Source of the DNA: Algoriphagus ornithinivorans
GTDB lineage: Bacteria; Bacteroidota; Bacteroidia; Cytophagales; Cyclobacteriaceae
Assembly: GCF_900115305.1 (NCBI RefSeq)
Contig: NZ_FOVW01000004.1
Coordinates: 62,001-126,000 of the forward strand
Direction: 5' to 3'
DNA length: 64,000 nt
The translations under genes and the position numbers were made by a program. Below are positions 1 through 8,370 of this stretch, one piece after another. The stretch's first letter is position 1; each line of letters begins with the position of its first letter. Under the pieces are notes generated by a model. That model did not search any database and had not been told where the DNA came from. It saw only the letters and a list, made by a program, of their open reading frames with translations.

Positions 1-73
1 AAAAGACAGTAATCTCTCGATTGCTTTCTTATGTAAGATGTTAAAAAATTCTAATAACCATCTAAGGATTATA

Positions 74-382
74 TCAAAGGCAAATAAGCTCTTCAATCAT
101 CCCAGCACCAAACCTCTCATCAATCAGGTTTAGAATTTTACTTTTATTCATCTGCACTTCCCGCTTGATTGGGCCGGATGAAAGTTTTACAAACAGCTTT
201 TTATCCCGGATAAAGACTGATTCGGTTCGAGAGGCAATAGTTTTACCAACTAACTCTCCCCAGTCGTGGATCAAAGATTTTTCCTGAAATTTTCCCTCCA
301 AACGATAGACCTTCAGCAAATCTTTGAAAGCATCCTCTAGAGGAGCGGCTTCTTTTTTTCGGCTATTGGGATTATAATTCAT
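74..382 (-). CDS. DUF721 (DciA-like) domain protein
   Basis: A 102-residue protein with the small basic fold of the DUF721 family. The stretch from about residue 36 onward (HDWGELVGKTIASRTESVFIR) is the typical core: a Trp in the first helix followed by a strand-rich part rich in Lys and Arg. The family includes DciA, which helps load the replicative helicase in many bacteria; whether this short form does so is inference. It starts 8 bp after the hemW stop on the same strand, so the two are probably cotranscribed. Nothing recognisable lies downstream in the first 73 bases of the window. Confidence 0.8.
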   Translation of the reverse strand: MNYNPNSRKKEAAPLEDAFKDLLKVYRLEGKFQEKSLIHDWGELVGKTIASRTESVFIRDKKLFVKLSSGPIKREVQMNKSKILNLIDERFGAGMIEELICL

Positions 383-390
383 AGGTTAAT

Positions 391-1512
391 TTAGAAAAAC
401 AAGGCTGCTGCTATACTATCAGCCAAAAGCATTCCGCTTTTGCTCAAAGATAGGGTATTATCTTTCCAAACCAGCCAGCCCTGCTCTTGAAATTTGGAGA
501 TTTCACTCCTTTTCTCCTGAATCAGATCTTTTTCAAATGTTTGACTTACAAATGAAATATCCAATCCCCAACTTGTTCGCAGACTGGTTAAAATGTATTC
601 ATTTAAGCGGTCAAGTTCATCCATTTCCTCAATTTCAAAAGGGATTTGGTTGGCTTCAATTGCCCTGATGAATTGGATATTGTTCCTGACGTTTGCTCCC
701 CTTTTCTCTCCGTCAAATGAGTGTGCTCCTGGGCCTAAACCCAAGTATGGCAGTCCTTTCCAATAGTTGCTGTTATGAATCGCTTCTTTACCAGAAGAGG
801 CAAAATTGGAGATTTCGTATTGCCTATAGCCTTTTGCTTCGGTGAATGCTTGGAGAATTTCAAATTGTTCTGCTACAAAATCCTCAGAAGCGGGTTCGAA
901 TTTCCCGGTTTTTTCCCATTTCCCCAGAGCAGTTTTTGGCTCCACACTCAATGCGTAGCAGGATAAATGCCCCGGGTCCTGCTCCAATGCAGTTGTTAGA
1001 TCTTTTTCCCAAAGCTGATGGTCTTGACTAGGGAAGCCATAAATCAGATCCATACTAAATTTTTCAAAGCCTATTTTGCGGGCTTTGGCTATAGCGTCTA
1101 TGGATTCTTTTGAATTGTGGGCTCGATTATAAAATCTTAAAATTTCATCGTCAAAACTTTGAATTCCTAAACTCAACCGATCAATACCCATTGATTTCCA
1201 GGCTTGCAATTTTTCAGTTGTCAGATCATCCGGATTAGCCTCAAGTGTAATTTCTTTCAAATTGAGTTGAAAAATCGTGTTGAGATTTTCCAATAAAAAA
1301 TCAATCCACTTGGGTTCTAAGATGGAGGGAGTGCCTCCGCCAAAGTAAATGGTTTCTATCGTATGTCCTTTGAGATACTCCTTTCTGAGTTCAGCTTCCT
1401 TCCCCATCATCTGAATCATCTGCTCCAGGTAGCTTGTATTTGTGCTGAAGTGGAAGTCACAATAATGGCAAGCCTGTTTGCAAAAAGGAATATGGATATA
1501 GATACCTGCCAT
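391..1512 (-). CDS. hemW: HemW-like radical SAM protein (heme chaperone family)
   Basis: A 373-residue radical SAM protein of the HemN/HemW family. The 4Fe-4S motif CxxxCxxC is at Cys11, Cys15 and Cys18 (PFCKQACHYCDF). It is followed by the GGGTPS motif near residue 60 and the EANPDD motif near residue 92. The length of about 375 and the lack of an N-terminal extension favour HemW, a heme-binding chaperone, over oxygen-independent coproporphyrinogen oxidase HemN (about 450 residues). Many databases label this family 'radical SAM coproporphyrinogen III oxidase'. It is first in a two-gene unit with the DUF721 gene and is divergent from the BamA-like gene, 45 bp away. Confidence 0.9.
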   Translation of the reverse strand: MAGIYIHIPFCKQACHYCDFHFSTNTSYLEQMIQMMGKEAELRKEYLKGHTIETIYFGGGTPSILEPKWIDFLLENLNTIFQLNLKEITLEANPDDLTTEKLQAWKSMGIDRLSLGIQSFDDEILRFYNRAHNSKESIDAIAKARKIGFEKFSMDLIYGFPSQDHQLWEKDLTTALEQDPGHLSCYALSVEPKTALGKWEKTGKFEPASEDFVAEQFEILQAFTEAKGYRQYEISNFASSGKEAIHNSNYWKGLPYLGLGPGAHSFDGEKRGANVRNNIQFIRAIEANQIPFEIEEMDELDRLNEYILTSLRTSWGLDISFVSQTFEKDLIQEKRSEISKFQEQGWLVWKDNTLSLSKSGMLLADSIAAALFF

Positions 1513-1557
1513 CGATTTCTTTTAATTTGCGAATATAATGAATCCTAATTTCCTCAG

Positions 1558-3252
1558 ATGAGACTCATCTTGTTCCTTTTTTTGGTTTATCTCCCTCTGA
1601 CTTTTTCGCTTCAAGCACAGGAAAAGCTTTGGTTGGGATGGAGCTTGGATGGAGTGGAGTATGAGTGGAGGCAGTTTGAATCTGATAAAGGTCGAGGACA
1701 TGGAATCGATTCCCTTTTACTATCCTATCAGGCACAGGGTTATTTGGGCGCATTTATTCAAAATCAGCGAGTTCAAGGGGATTCGCTCTGGATTAAATTT
1801 GAAACAGGTAAAAAAATAGAGGAAGTAATTTTGTCCCAAGGGAATCTGCCTTCCACCATGGCAAAAGAATTGAACCTTGGGAAATTGTCTTTCGCTCAAG
1901 TCAATTCCATATTTGACAGAATTGTAGGAGTCTCCGAGAATCAGGGATATCCTTTTGCGTCGGTTCAGATGGACAGTCTGGAAAGAACAGAAAACGGGAT
2001 AAAAGCTTCCATTTTATATGATTCAGGTCCCTTAATAGTTTGGGATAGTATTAGTTTGGATGGAACTCCAAAAACAAAAGCGAAATACTTTCAAAGATTT
2101 TCCGGGCTGATTCCTGGTGACCCTTTCTCTCAGAAAGAACTGGAAAGGGCAAGCAGATTTGCGAATCGATCTCCTTATTTCAGACTTAGAAGTCAACCCG
2201 AGGTAGAATTTAGGATACAAAAAGCTCAGCCAGTTTTTAGCCTAGTTGAGAGAAATTCTAATGTATTGGATGGAATCATTGGATTTTTGCCTAATCAAAA
2301 TGAACCAGGTAAGGTATTGATTACCGGTCAGTTGGACTTGCAGTTATTTCATTTAGGAGGGAAAGGAAGAGATGTGGAGGTCAGCTGGCAAAGGTTTAAT
2401 GAATTAACCCAAAACCTAAATATCAAAGCCAAGGAATCGTTTCTTTTCAATAGTCCTTTGGATGTGGGGGGAGAGTTTAGTCTTCTCAAACAGGATAGTA
2501 CCTTTATCAATAGAAATTTAGGACTTCGGGTGGGTTATAATGCGAGTAGCTCTTTGTATCTGACCTTTTTTACCAACAGAAAGGCCAGTGATTTACTCTC
2601 AACTTTTGCATTCAGGCAGGTGGAGCAATTACCTGATGTAGCCGATTTTAGATGGAATGAATATGGTTTGGGAGTGGATTTCAATGTGTTGGATGATGTG
2701 ATTGCTCCAAGGAAAGGATGGAAGGTTTCTGGGAAGATTTCGGCAGGAAATAAGAGAATACTTCAAAATACAGGGATTCCTGAAGCAGTTTATCAGGATT
2801 TGGAATTGAGCAATCCACAATATTCTGTCAGTCTTATTTGGGAAAAGCATCTGTTTCTTAAACCTTCCTGGGGAATGTACTTTGGAGGTGCAGGAGGTTT
2901 TGTGCGAAATGAAACACTTTTGGTTAATGATTTATTCAGATTGGGAGGTCTGAAAAGTATTCGAGGCTTTAATGAAAATTTTTTCTTTGCTTCCTCTTTT
3001 GCCTATTTGAATGCAGAGCAGCGATTATTTTTTGGAGAAAATTCATTTCTACTGGCATTTATAGATCTTGGGATTCTAGAAAACCTTTACTTTGCAAATT
3101 CCTTTGACAGGCCAGTTTCTTTTGGTGCGGGCCTGAATTTTGAGACAGGTTCAGGGATTTTCAGATTTATTTATGCGGTTGGAAAGTCCAATGAACAACA
3201 AGCTTCCTTTTCCCAATCAAAAATTCATTTTGGATATTTAGCGAGATTTTAA
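1558..3252 (+). CDS. BamA/TamA-like outer membrane beta-barrel protein
   Basis: A 564-residue protein with a Sec signal peptide (about residues 1-20, cleavage near LQAQ), a periplasmic region compatible with POTRA-like domains (about 25-210), and a C-terminal surface-antigen D15/BamA-type beta-barrel. The barrel includes the motif LGGLKSIRGFNENFFF near residue 465, which matches the conserved (V/I)RG(F/Y) element of Omp85 loop 6, and the protein ends in Phe as outer membrane barrels usually do. At 564 residues it is shorter than BamA (about 800), so it is probably an accessory Omp85 protein rather than the essential BamA. Only 4 bp separate it from the following DUF4271 gene. Confidence 0.82.
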   Translation: MRLILFLFLVYLPLTFSLQAQEKLWLGWSLDGVEYEWRQFESDKGRGHGIDSLLLSYQAQGYLGAFIQNQRVQGDSLWIKFETGKKIEEVILSQGNLPSTMAKELNLGKLSFAQVNSIFDRIVGVSENQGYPFASVQMDSLERTENGIKASILYDSGPLIVWDSISLDGTPKTKAKYFQRFSGLIPGDPFSQKELERASRFANRSPYFRLRSQPEVEFRIQKAQPVFSLVERNSNVLDGIIGFLPNQNEPGKVLITGQLDLQLFHLGGKGRDVEVSWQRFNELTQNLNIKAKESFLFNSPLDVGGEFSLLKQDSTFINRNLGLRVGYNASSSLYLTFFTNRKASDLLSTFAFRQVEQLPDVADFRWNEYGLGVDFNVLDDVIAPRKGWKVSGKISAGNKRILQNTGIPEAVYQDLELSNPQYSVSLIWEKHLFLKPSWGMYFGGAGGFVRNETLLVNDLFRLGGLKSIRGFNENFFFASSFAYLNAEQRLFFGENSFLLAFIDLGILENLYFANSFDRPVSFGAGLNFETGSGIFRFIYAVGKSNEQQASFSQSKIHFGYLARF

Positions 3253-3256
3253 AAAA

Positions 3257-4372
3257 ATGGCCAGAATCCGGGTTTTCTTTCTCTTCACAGTTTTCTTTTC
3301 TCTTGGTTTTTCCCTGTCCGCACAGGTTTTGGAAGATTATTCCAAAACTTGGGAGGTAGCTGAAAGAGAGAGTTGGTTTGCAAGTAGTGATAGAATAAGT
3401 CAGGAGTTGAATCTGGCAACTTTTCCAATGGCTAATCTTTATCTGGAGGTGCCAGAGCAGACGGTTGTTTTTGCTGGGGAAAAACTTTGGTTTTACTCCA
3501 ATTCTGACACTGTGTTAATTCGAAGGGTAACAGATGTCGCACAAGAATTAGCTCAGGAAAAAGTGACTTTGACCCTATACAAAGAAGGTATTGGAAGCCA
3601 AGATATCATTTTGAAAAAAATGATTGGAACTGAGTTGGATCAGACCACTCCGGAGGAAAGCAAGAATCTCATAAGTATCCGAGAAAAAAAGAGAAGTGTA
3701 CTCAGGGATTTTTTCGGACTAGGACTCCTTATTGTCTTGTTTTTCATTGCCTTTTACAAGCAAGCATATCCTTTTCTTTTTTCCGGCATGCTGAGACCGA
3801 GTGGGCTACTTAGTGATGAGGATTTTTCCGATGTTGGAAGTTTGCAAAAGTTTTTCTCGTTGGACGTTTTGCTATTTGTATTTATGGTCAATTTACTGCT
3901 GGCTTTGGTGGGTACATTGGGCTTTGTGATCTATAAGGGAGACTTGGTCTTTCAATTGATCGAGCAGGATGTGATGTCCTTGATGATTTTCTGGTTAGTC
4001 ACTACAGTTGGTTTGCTAATTCTTACAGTATTCAAGTTTATTGGGATTAGAATTGTTGCCTATCTATTTGATTTAAGGAAGCTGGAGTTTCCACACTTTT
4101 TCTATTTGCTTCGCTTAATTGTTTGGGCATGTTTTATTATGATCGGAGTTATTTTCGTTTATCTGATGAATTCCTTTTTTATGCTGGAAAATGTTCTTGA
4201 ATTATCTCTCCAAGTTTTCTTTTGGCTTTATCTAATTGGCATCACCGGACTTTTCTTAATTATGATGAATCGCCTATCTTTTAAGAAATACCATTTATTT
4301 ACTTACCTTTGCATCGCAGAATTGGTGCCTTTTCTGATCCTGGCAAAATGGATCATGGTATTAGGTCAATAG
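3257..4372 (+). CDS. DUF4271 membrane protein
   Basis: A 371-residue protein with a signal peptide (residues 1-22, ending LSAQ), a soluble domain of about 120 residues, a Lys/Arg-rich linker, and then about seven hydrophobic helices from residue 150 to the end. This arrangement matches the Bacteroidota DUF4271 family, which often sits directly upstream of hemD, as here (28 bp gap). Function is not known. It probably belongs to the same transcript as the BamA-like gene. A candidate internal promoter for hemD lies within its last 25 codons. Confidence 0.8.
   Translation: MARIRVFFLFTVFFSLGFSLSAQVLEDYSKTWEVAERESWFASSDRISQELNLATFPMANLYLEVPEQTVVFAGEKLWFYSNSDTVLIRRVTDVAQELAQEKVTLTLYKEGIGSQDIILKKMIGTELDQTTPEESKNLISIREKKRSVLRDFFGLGLLIVLFFIAFYKQAYPFLFSGMLRPSGLLSDEDFSDVGSLQKFFSLDVLLFVFMVNLLLALVGTLGFVIYKGDLVFQLIEQDVMSLMIFWLVTTVGLLILTVFKFIGIRIVAYLFDLRKLEFPHFFYLLRLIVWACFIMIGVIFVYLMNSFFMLENVLELSLQVFFWLYLIGITGLFLIMMNRLSFKKYHLFTYLCIAELVPFLILAKWIMVLGQ
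4304..4311 (+). promoter_or_regulatory. Candidate -7 box (TACCTTTG) for hemD
   Basis: The octamer TACCTTTG fits the Bacteroidota -7 consensus TAnnTTTG and lies 89 bp before the hemD start, inside the DUF4271 coding sequence. No clear TTTG -33 element is visible 19 to 21 bp upstream, so this is only a candidate. Confidence 0.25.
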
Positions 4373-4400
4373 TAGATATAATTTAAAGAAATTAATAAGC

Positions 4401-5174
4401 ATGAGTGCAGCTATTAAGGATCGGTTTAAACCAGTCAAAAGTATTCTTGTCTCTCAACCTAAACCTAGCGATGTAAATTCACCTTATTTTCAACTGGCTG
4501 AAAAATACAATCTCAAGATCGATTTCAGACAGTTTATTAAGGTAGAGCCGGTTCCTCCCAAGGAATTTCGAAAGCAAAAAATTGACATTCTTAAGCACAC
4601 TGCAATCATCTTTACAAGCAGAAACGCGATCGATCATTTTTTTAATATTTGTAAAGAATTCAAAATAGAAATGCCCGCTGACATGAAATACTTCTGTATT
4701 TCGGATCAAACAGCCCATTATCTTCAGAAATATATTGTAATCAGAAAAAGAAAGCTTTTTGTAGGTCAGAAAACTGCATCAGATCTTTTTGATTATTTCA
4801 AGAAACATAAAAACGAAAAATACCTATTTCCTTGCTCTGACATTCGTAAAGACGATATACCAGATTACATGGAAAAAGCGGGTATCGCATTTACAGAAGC
4901 AATCATTTATCATACGGTAGCCGCTGATTTGTCAGACCTGGCGGATGTTAAGTATGATATTTTAGCCTTCTACAGTCCTTCTGGAATAAAATCTTTGAAA
5001 CAAAACTTCCCGGATTTCGAACAAGGAAGAACCAGGATAGCGGCTTTTGGTCCGACCACAGCACAAGCCGTAAGAGATATGGGATTGATTTTGGACATTG
5101 AAGCACCGCTTCCAAATGCCCCAAGTATGACAGGAGCGTTGGAGCTTTATATAAAAAAGGCAAACAATTTGTAA
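4401..5174 (+). CDS. hemD: Uroporphyrinogen-III synthase
   Basis: A 257-residue cytosolic protein with the two-lobe pattern of HemD: an N-terminal 'VKSILVSQPKP' strand, the middle motif IIFTSRNAIDHFF (residues about 69-81), and the C-terminal ILAFYSPSGIKSL and AAFGPTTAQAV motifs. HemD converts hydroxymethylbilane to uroporphyrinogen III in heme and corrin synthesis. The family is very divergent, but these three motifs in order, the right length and the DUF4271-hemD-porP neighbourhood typical of Bacteroidota support the call. Confidence 0.88.
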   Translation: MSAAIKDRFKPVKSILVSQPKPSDVNSPYFQLAEKYNLKIDFRQFIKVEPVPPKEFRKQKIDILKHTAIIFTSRNAIDHFFNICKEFKIEMPADMKYFCISDQTAHYLQKYIVIRKRKLFVGQKTASDLFDYFKKHKNEKYLFPCSDIRKDDIPDYMEKAGIAFTEAIIYHTVAADLSDLADVKYDILAFYSPSGIKSLKQNFPDFEQGRTRIAAFGPTTAQAVRDMGLILDIEAPLPNAPSMTGALELYIKKANNL

Positions 5175-5250
5175 ATCTTGAAATCAAATTCTGTGGTTTT
5201 TCAGTTTAATTGCTTACAATAGTTCTATCATCTGACAAAACCACATTCAA

Positions 5251-6228
5251 ATGATTCAAAGCAGTCGGTGGAAATACATTTTTGGCTTTGCTGTTATATT
5301 CAGTTTTTTCAGCATTGAATCCAGTTTTGCGCAGCAAGACGCGCAATTCACTCAATATATGTATAATGGCATGTATTACAACCCTGCATTTGCAGGCAGG
5401 GAAGGGGGTTTTCGATTTTCAGCACTTCACCGAACACAATGGGCAAATTATTCCACTTCGACAGGGGCAGGGGGAGCGCCTGTAACGCAGCTTTTGACAG
5501 CTCAGGGTAGTTTAGAAGGGAAAAATATTGGTTACGGTATTACAATAGTCAATGATCAAATAGGCGCCACAGGAAATCTGGAGATCAATCTTCAAGGAGC
5601 CTATCATAAAAAAATCAATAGAACTACGATCAGTTTTGGTGCCTATGCAGGTATGTTCTCCAGTTCGATTGATTATGGAGAGCTGGTTGTGGTAAACCCT
5701 GAACCTAATTTACCTTCTTCAGGAAAGGAAAATGCCATAAATATCAATTTTGGAGCGGGACTTCTTTTGGACCGAGGAGATTATTATGTAGGTTTGAGTT
5801 CTAGACATTTAAACCAACCCGAGTTTGATTTCGGAGATGGAGGTTTTGCAAATCCATTAAGGAATCATTCCTATTTATTGTTTGGGTATAGATTCAGACC
5901 AGTAGGGCAGTTGAGAATAGAACCAAGTTTTCTATTAAAATCTGTGTCCTTCAATAATTTTTCTTATGATGTGAGCGTTATTGCTACTCACCAGAATAAG
6001 ATTAGCGGGGGATTGGCATTTAGAGGGGAAGAAAGTGTTTCCCTTATCTTGGGATATTCTTTGTTGAGAGATAATTCTCTTGTTTTAGGATATTCCTTTG
6101 ATTTAGTAGTTAGCGGTTTGGAGGCAAAATCTCCGACAAGTCATGAACTTATGTTGCGTTATAGACTAACCGATATAAGTAGAAATGTAGAGCGAGTCAT
6201 TCAGCGGACTCCAAGATTTAGATTTTAA
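5251..6228 (+). CDS. porP: PorP/SprF family type IX secretion outer membrane protein
   Basis: A 325-residue outer membrane protein with a signal peptide (about residues 1-27, ending SSFAQ) followed by the family hallmark QDAQFTQYMYNGMYYNPAFAG. This motif opens nearly all PorP/SprF proteins. The rest is a predicted beta-barrel ending in aromatic-rich strands. PorP/SprF proteins take part in T9SS and in surface attachment of secreted proteins. The position directly before gldK-gldL-gldM-gldN matches the porP-porK-L-M-N order of Porphyromonas, so this is the core-operon PorP and not one of the many SprF paralogs. A 161-bp gap separates it from gldK; no strong terminator is seen there. Confidence 0.92.
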   Translation: MIQSSRWKYIFGFAVIFSFFSIESSFAQQDAQFTQYMYNGMYYNPAFAGREGGFRFSALHRTQWANYSTSTGAGGAPVTQLLTAQGSLEGKNIGYGITIVNDQIGATGNLEINLQGAYHKKINRTTISFGAYAGMFSSSIDYGELVVVNPEPNLPSSGKENAININFGAGLLLDRGDYYVGLSSRHLNQPEFDFGDGGFANPLRNHSYLLFGYRFRPVGQLRIEPSFLLKSVSFNNFSYDVSVIATHQNKISGGLAFRGEESVSLILGYSLLRDNSLVLGYSFDLVVSGLEAKSPTSHELMLRYRLTDISRNVERVIQRTPRFRF

Positions 6229-6389
6229 GAGATACAGGATAGCCCTTGTATAAAGCTGAACTTCAGGAGAATTTATGAAAATTTATTCTGTTTAAAATTG
6301 GCAAGTTATTTGCATATCTGTTGAAAATTCAGCTAAATTTCGATCTTAGTCAAGGTTTTAAATAAGACTTTCATTTGATGATATAAAAA

Positions 6390-7493
6390 ATGTCATTTAT
6401 GTATAAAAAAAATAATATCCGCTTAATGCCGATCGTTTTGGGCTTGGCAATTGCGACAATCTTACCTGGATGCGGACTTTTTAGTAAAAAAGGATCGGCA
6501 AGTGAAAAGCTCAATCGGAGAGGTGAAGTGACTGGTGTTCCGAAGAGAGCACAATGGCAACAAAACCTCCCATACGATATGGTTCCTATTAAGGCTGGAA
6601 CTTTTTGGATGGGACAATCCGATGAGGATATTGCTTTCACACAATCATCAATGAACAAACAGATAACCATATCTGAATTTTTCATGGATAAGTATGAAGT
6701 ATCCAATAACAAATACAGACAATTTTTAGAAGCTGTAAGAGAAGGTACACTTACTACTGGTACTCCTACCACTTTAAAAGAAGAACCACAATTCAATTTA
6801 GATGAGTTAAAGCCAGATACTACAGTTTGGTCCACTAGCTTCTCATTTCACTACGGTGATCCATTGATGGAATTCTATTTTGATCACCCTGCATTTGACA
6901 ACTACCCAGTTGTGGGTGTGACTTGGGATCAGGCTAAAAAATATTGCGAGTGGAGAACATACCATATGAACGCAAATGATGAGTATAATTTTGATATGCC
7001 AAGTTTCCGATTGCCATCTGAGGCAGAATGGGAATATGCAGCAAAAGGTGGAAAAGACGTAGCAAAATATCCTTGGGGTGGTCCTTACTTGAAAAATAAG
7101 CGTGGATGCCTAATGGCTAACTTCAAACCGGGAAGAGGTAATTACATTGACGATGGATTTGCTTACACAGCACCAGTGGATGTTTTTGCTCCAAATGGAT
7201 TTGGCCTACATAACATGTCTGGAAACGTTGCAGAATGGGTATTGGATGCTTATGCTGCTACTTCCAGAACTGCTACTTGGGATTTGAACCCAGTGTATGA
7301 TGTGGAAACTGAACCAAGAAAAGTAGTAAGAGGCGGTAGCTGGAAAGATATCGCACACTACCTAGAAACATCTACCAGAACTTATGAATATCAGGATGTG
7401 GCTCAGGCTCACATCGGATTTAGAACCGCAATGACCTTTATCGGAAGGTCTGGCTCCATGGATGTGAAATCCAGCAAAAGACGAAGACGATAA
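6390..7493 (+). CDS. gldK: T9SS lipoprotein GldK/PorK (FGE-sulfatase fold)
   Basis: A 367-residue lipoprotein with lipobox LPGC (Cys28), then a formylglycine-generating-enzyme/sulfatase-modifying-factor fold. Typical motifs are MVPIKAGTFWMGQSDED, ISEFFMDKYEVSNNKYRQF, PVVGVTWDQAKKYCEWR, FRLPSEAEWEYAAKGG, NMSGNVAEWV and VVRGGSWKD. GldK/PorK forms, with GldN/PorN, the large periplasmic ring under the outer membrane in T9SS. The usual enzymatic function of the fold is thought to be lost. An alternative start is Met4 (position 6399). First gene of the gldKLMN block. Confidence 0.95.
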   Translation: MSFMYKKNNIRLMPIVLGLAIATILPGCGLFSKKGSASEKLNRRGEVTGVPKRAQWQQNLPYDMVPIKAGTFWMGQSDEDIAFTQSSMNKQITISEFFMDKYEVSNNKYRQFLEAVREGTLTTGTPTTLKEEPQFNLDELKPDTTVWSTSFSFHYGDPLMEFYFDHPAFDNYPVVGVTWDQAKKYCEWRTYHMNANDEYNFDMPSFRLPSEAEWEYAAKGGKDVAKYPWGGPYLKNKRGCLMANFKPGRGNYIDDGFAYTAPVDVFAPNGFGLHNMSGNVAEWVLDAYAATSRTATWDLNPVYDVETEPRKVVRGGSWKDIAHYLETSTRTYEYQDVAQAHIGFRTAMTFIGRSGSMDVKSSKRRRR

Positions 7494-7541
7494 ATCAACC
7501 CAACACTTTAAAAACCAAAAACCTTAATTCTTAATTACAAA

Positions 7542-8333
7542 ATGGCTAGCAAAAGCAACTTCTTTTATTCCAGCGTAATGCCTAAAATCTATGGTATTGG
7601 TGCTGCAGTCGTTATCCTCGGTGCAATGTTTAAAATCCTTGACTGGCAAGGCGCTAACATCATGATCGGTGTAGGTCTTACTACAGAGGCGGCGATTTTC
7701 TTCCTTTCAGCCTTCGAACCAAGACCAGAGGAAGTAGACTGGACCAAAGTTTATCCGGAATTAGCTGGAGATGGTCCTGCTCCTAAGAAAGCAAGAGCAA
7801 CAGCTGGAGCTGGTGATCAAGTTTCTCAAAAGCTTGACGATATGCTAGCCAATGCTAAAGTTGGTCCTGAATTGATTGAAAGCTTAGGTAAAGGTATGCA
7901 AAATCTTGCCAGCTCAGCTGAAAAAATGGGCAACTTGGCAGATGCAGCAGTAGCTACAAATGAGTATGCTACCAACGTGAAAACAGCTGCAAAAACTCTA
8001 GTAGACATGAACGCATCTTATGGTAAAACTGCTGCTGCATTGACTGAAATGTCAGCTGCTTCTCAGGATGCTAAAGAATATCACAATCAGGTTGTAACTG
8101 TAACCAAAAACCTTTCTGCTCTAAATGCAGTGTATGAAATGGAGCTACAGGATGCTAACAGCCACGTGAAAACATTGAATAAGTTCTATTCTAATATGAC
8201 TGCTGCTATGGAAGGTCTTAGCGAAGCAGGCAAAGAAACAGAAGCTTTCAAAAACGAACTTGCGAAATTGAATCAAAACGTAAGCTCATTGAATAAAATC
8301 TATGGTGGAATGCTATCCGCTATGAAAGGTTAA
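7542..8333 (+). CDS. gldL: T9SS motor inner membrane protein GldL/PorL
   Basis: A 263-residue inner membrane protein with two N-terminal transmembrane helices (about residues 15-30 and 37-56) and a long helical cytoplasmic tail. The conserved Glu of helix 2 is at residue 49 (GLTTEAAIFF), with a Lys at 31 at the end of helix 1. In characterised GldL proteins this Glu is needed for the proton-driven motor. GldL forms a pentamer around the GldM dimer and powers secretion and, where present, gliding. It is 48 bp after gldK and 37 bp before gldM. Confidence 0.95.
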   Translation: MASKSNFFYSSVMPKIYGIGAAVVILGAMFKILDWQGANIMIGVGLTTEAAIFFLSAFEPRPEEVDWTKVYPELAGDGPAPKKARATAGAGDQVSQKLDDMLANAKVGPELIESLGKGMQNLASSAEKMGNLADAAVATNEYATNVKTAAKTLVDMNASYGKTAAALTEMSAASQDAKEYHNQVVTVTKNLSALNAVYEMELQDANSHVKTLNKFYSNMTAAMEGLSEAGKETEAFKNELAKLNQNVSSLNKIYGGMLSAMKG

Positions 8334-8370
8334 TTCTTTCCCAAACAAAAAAACCATTAGATAAAAACAA

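Noticed and set aside
6371..6835. Open frame of 154 codons on the minus strand opposite gldK
   Set aside because: It is wholly antisense to a clear gldK gene, has no domain and no signal; the likely cause is codon bias of the real gene.
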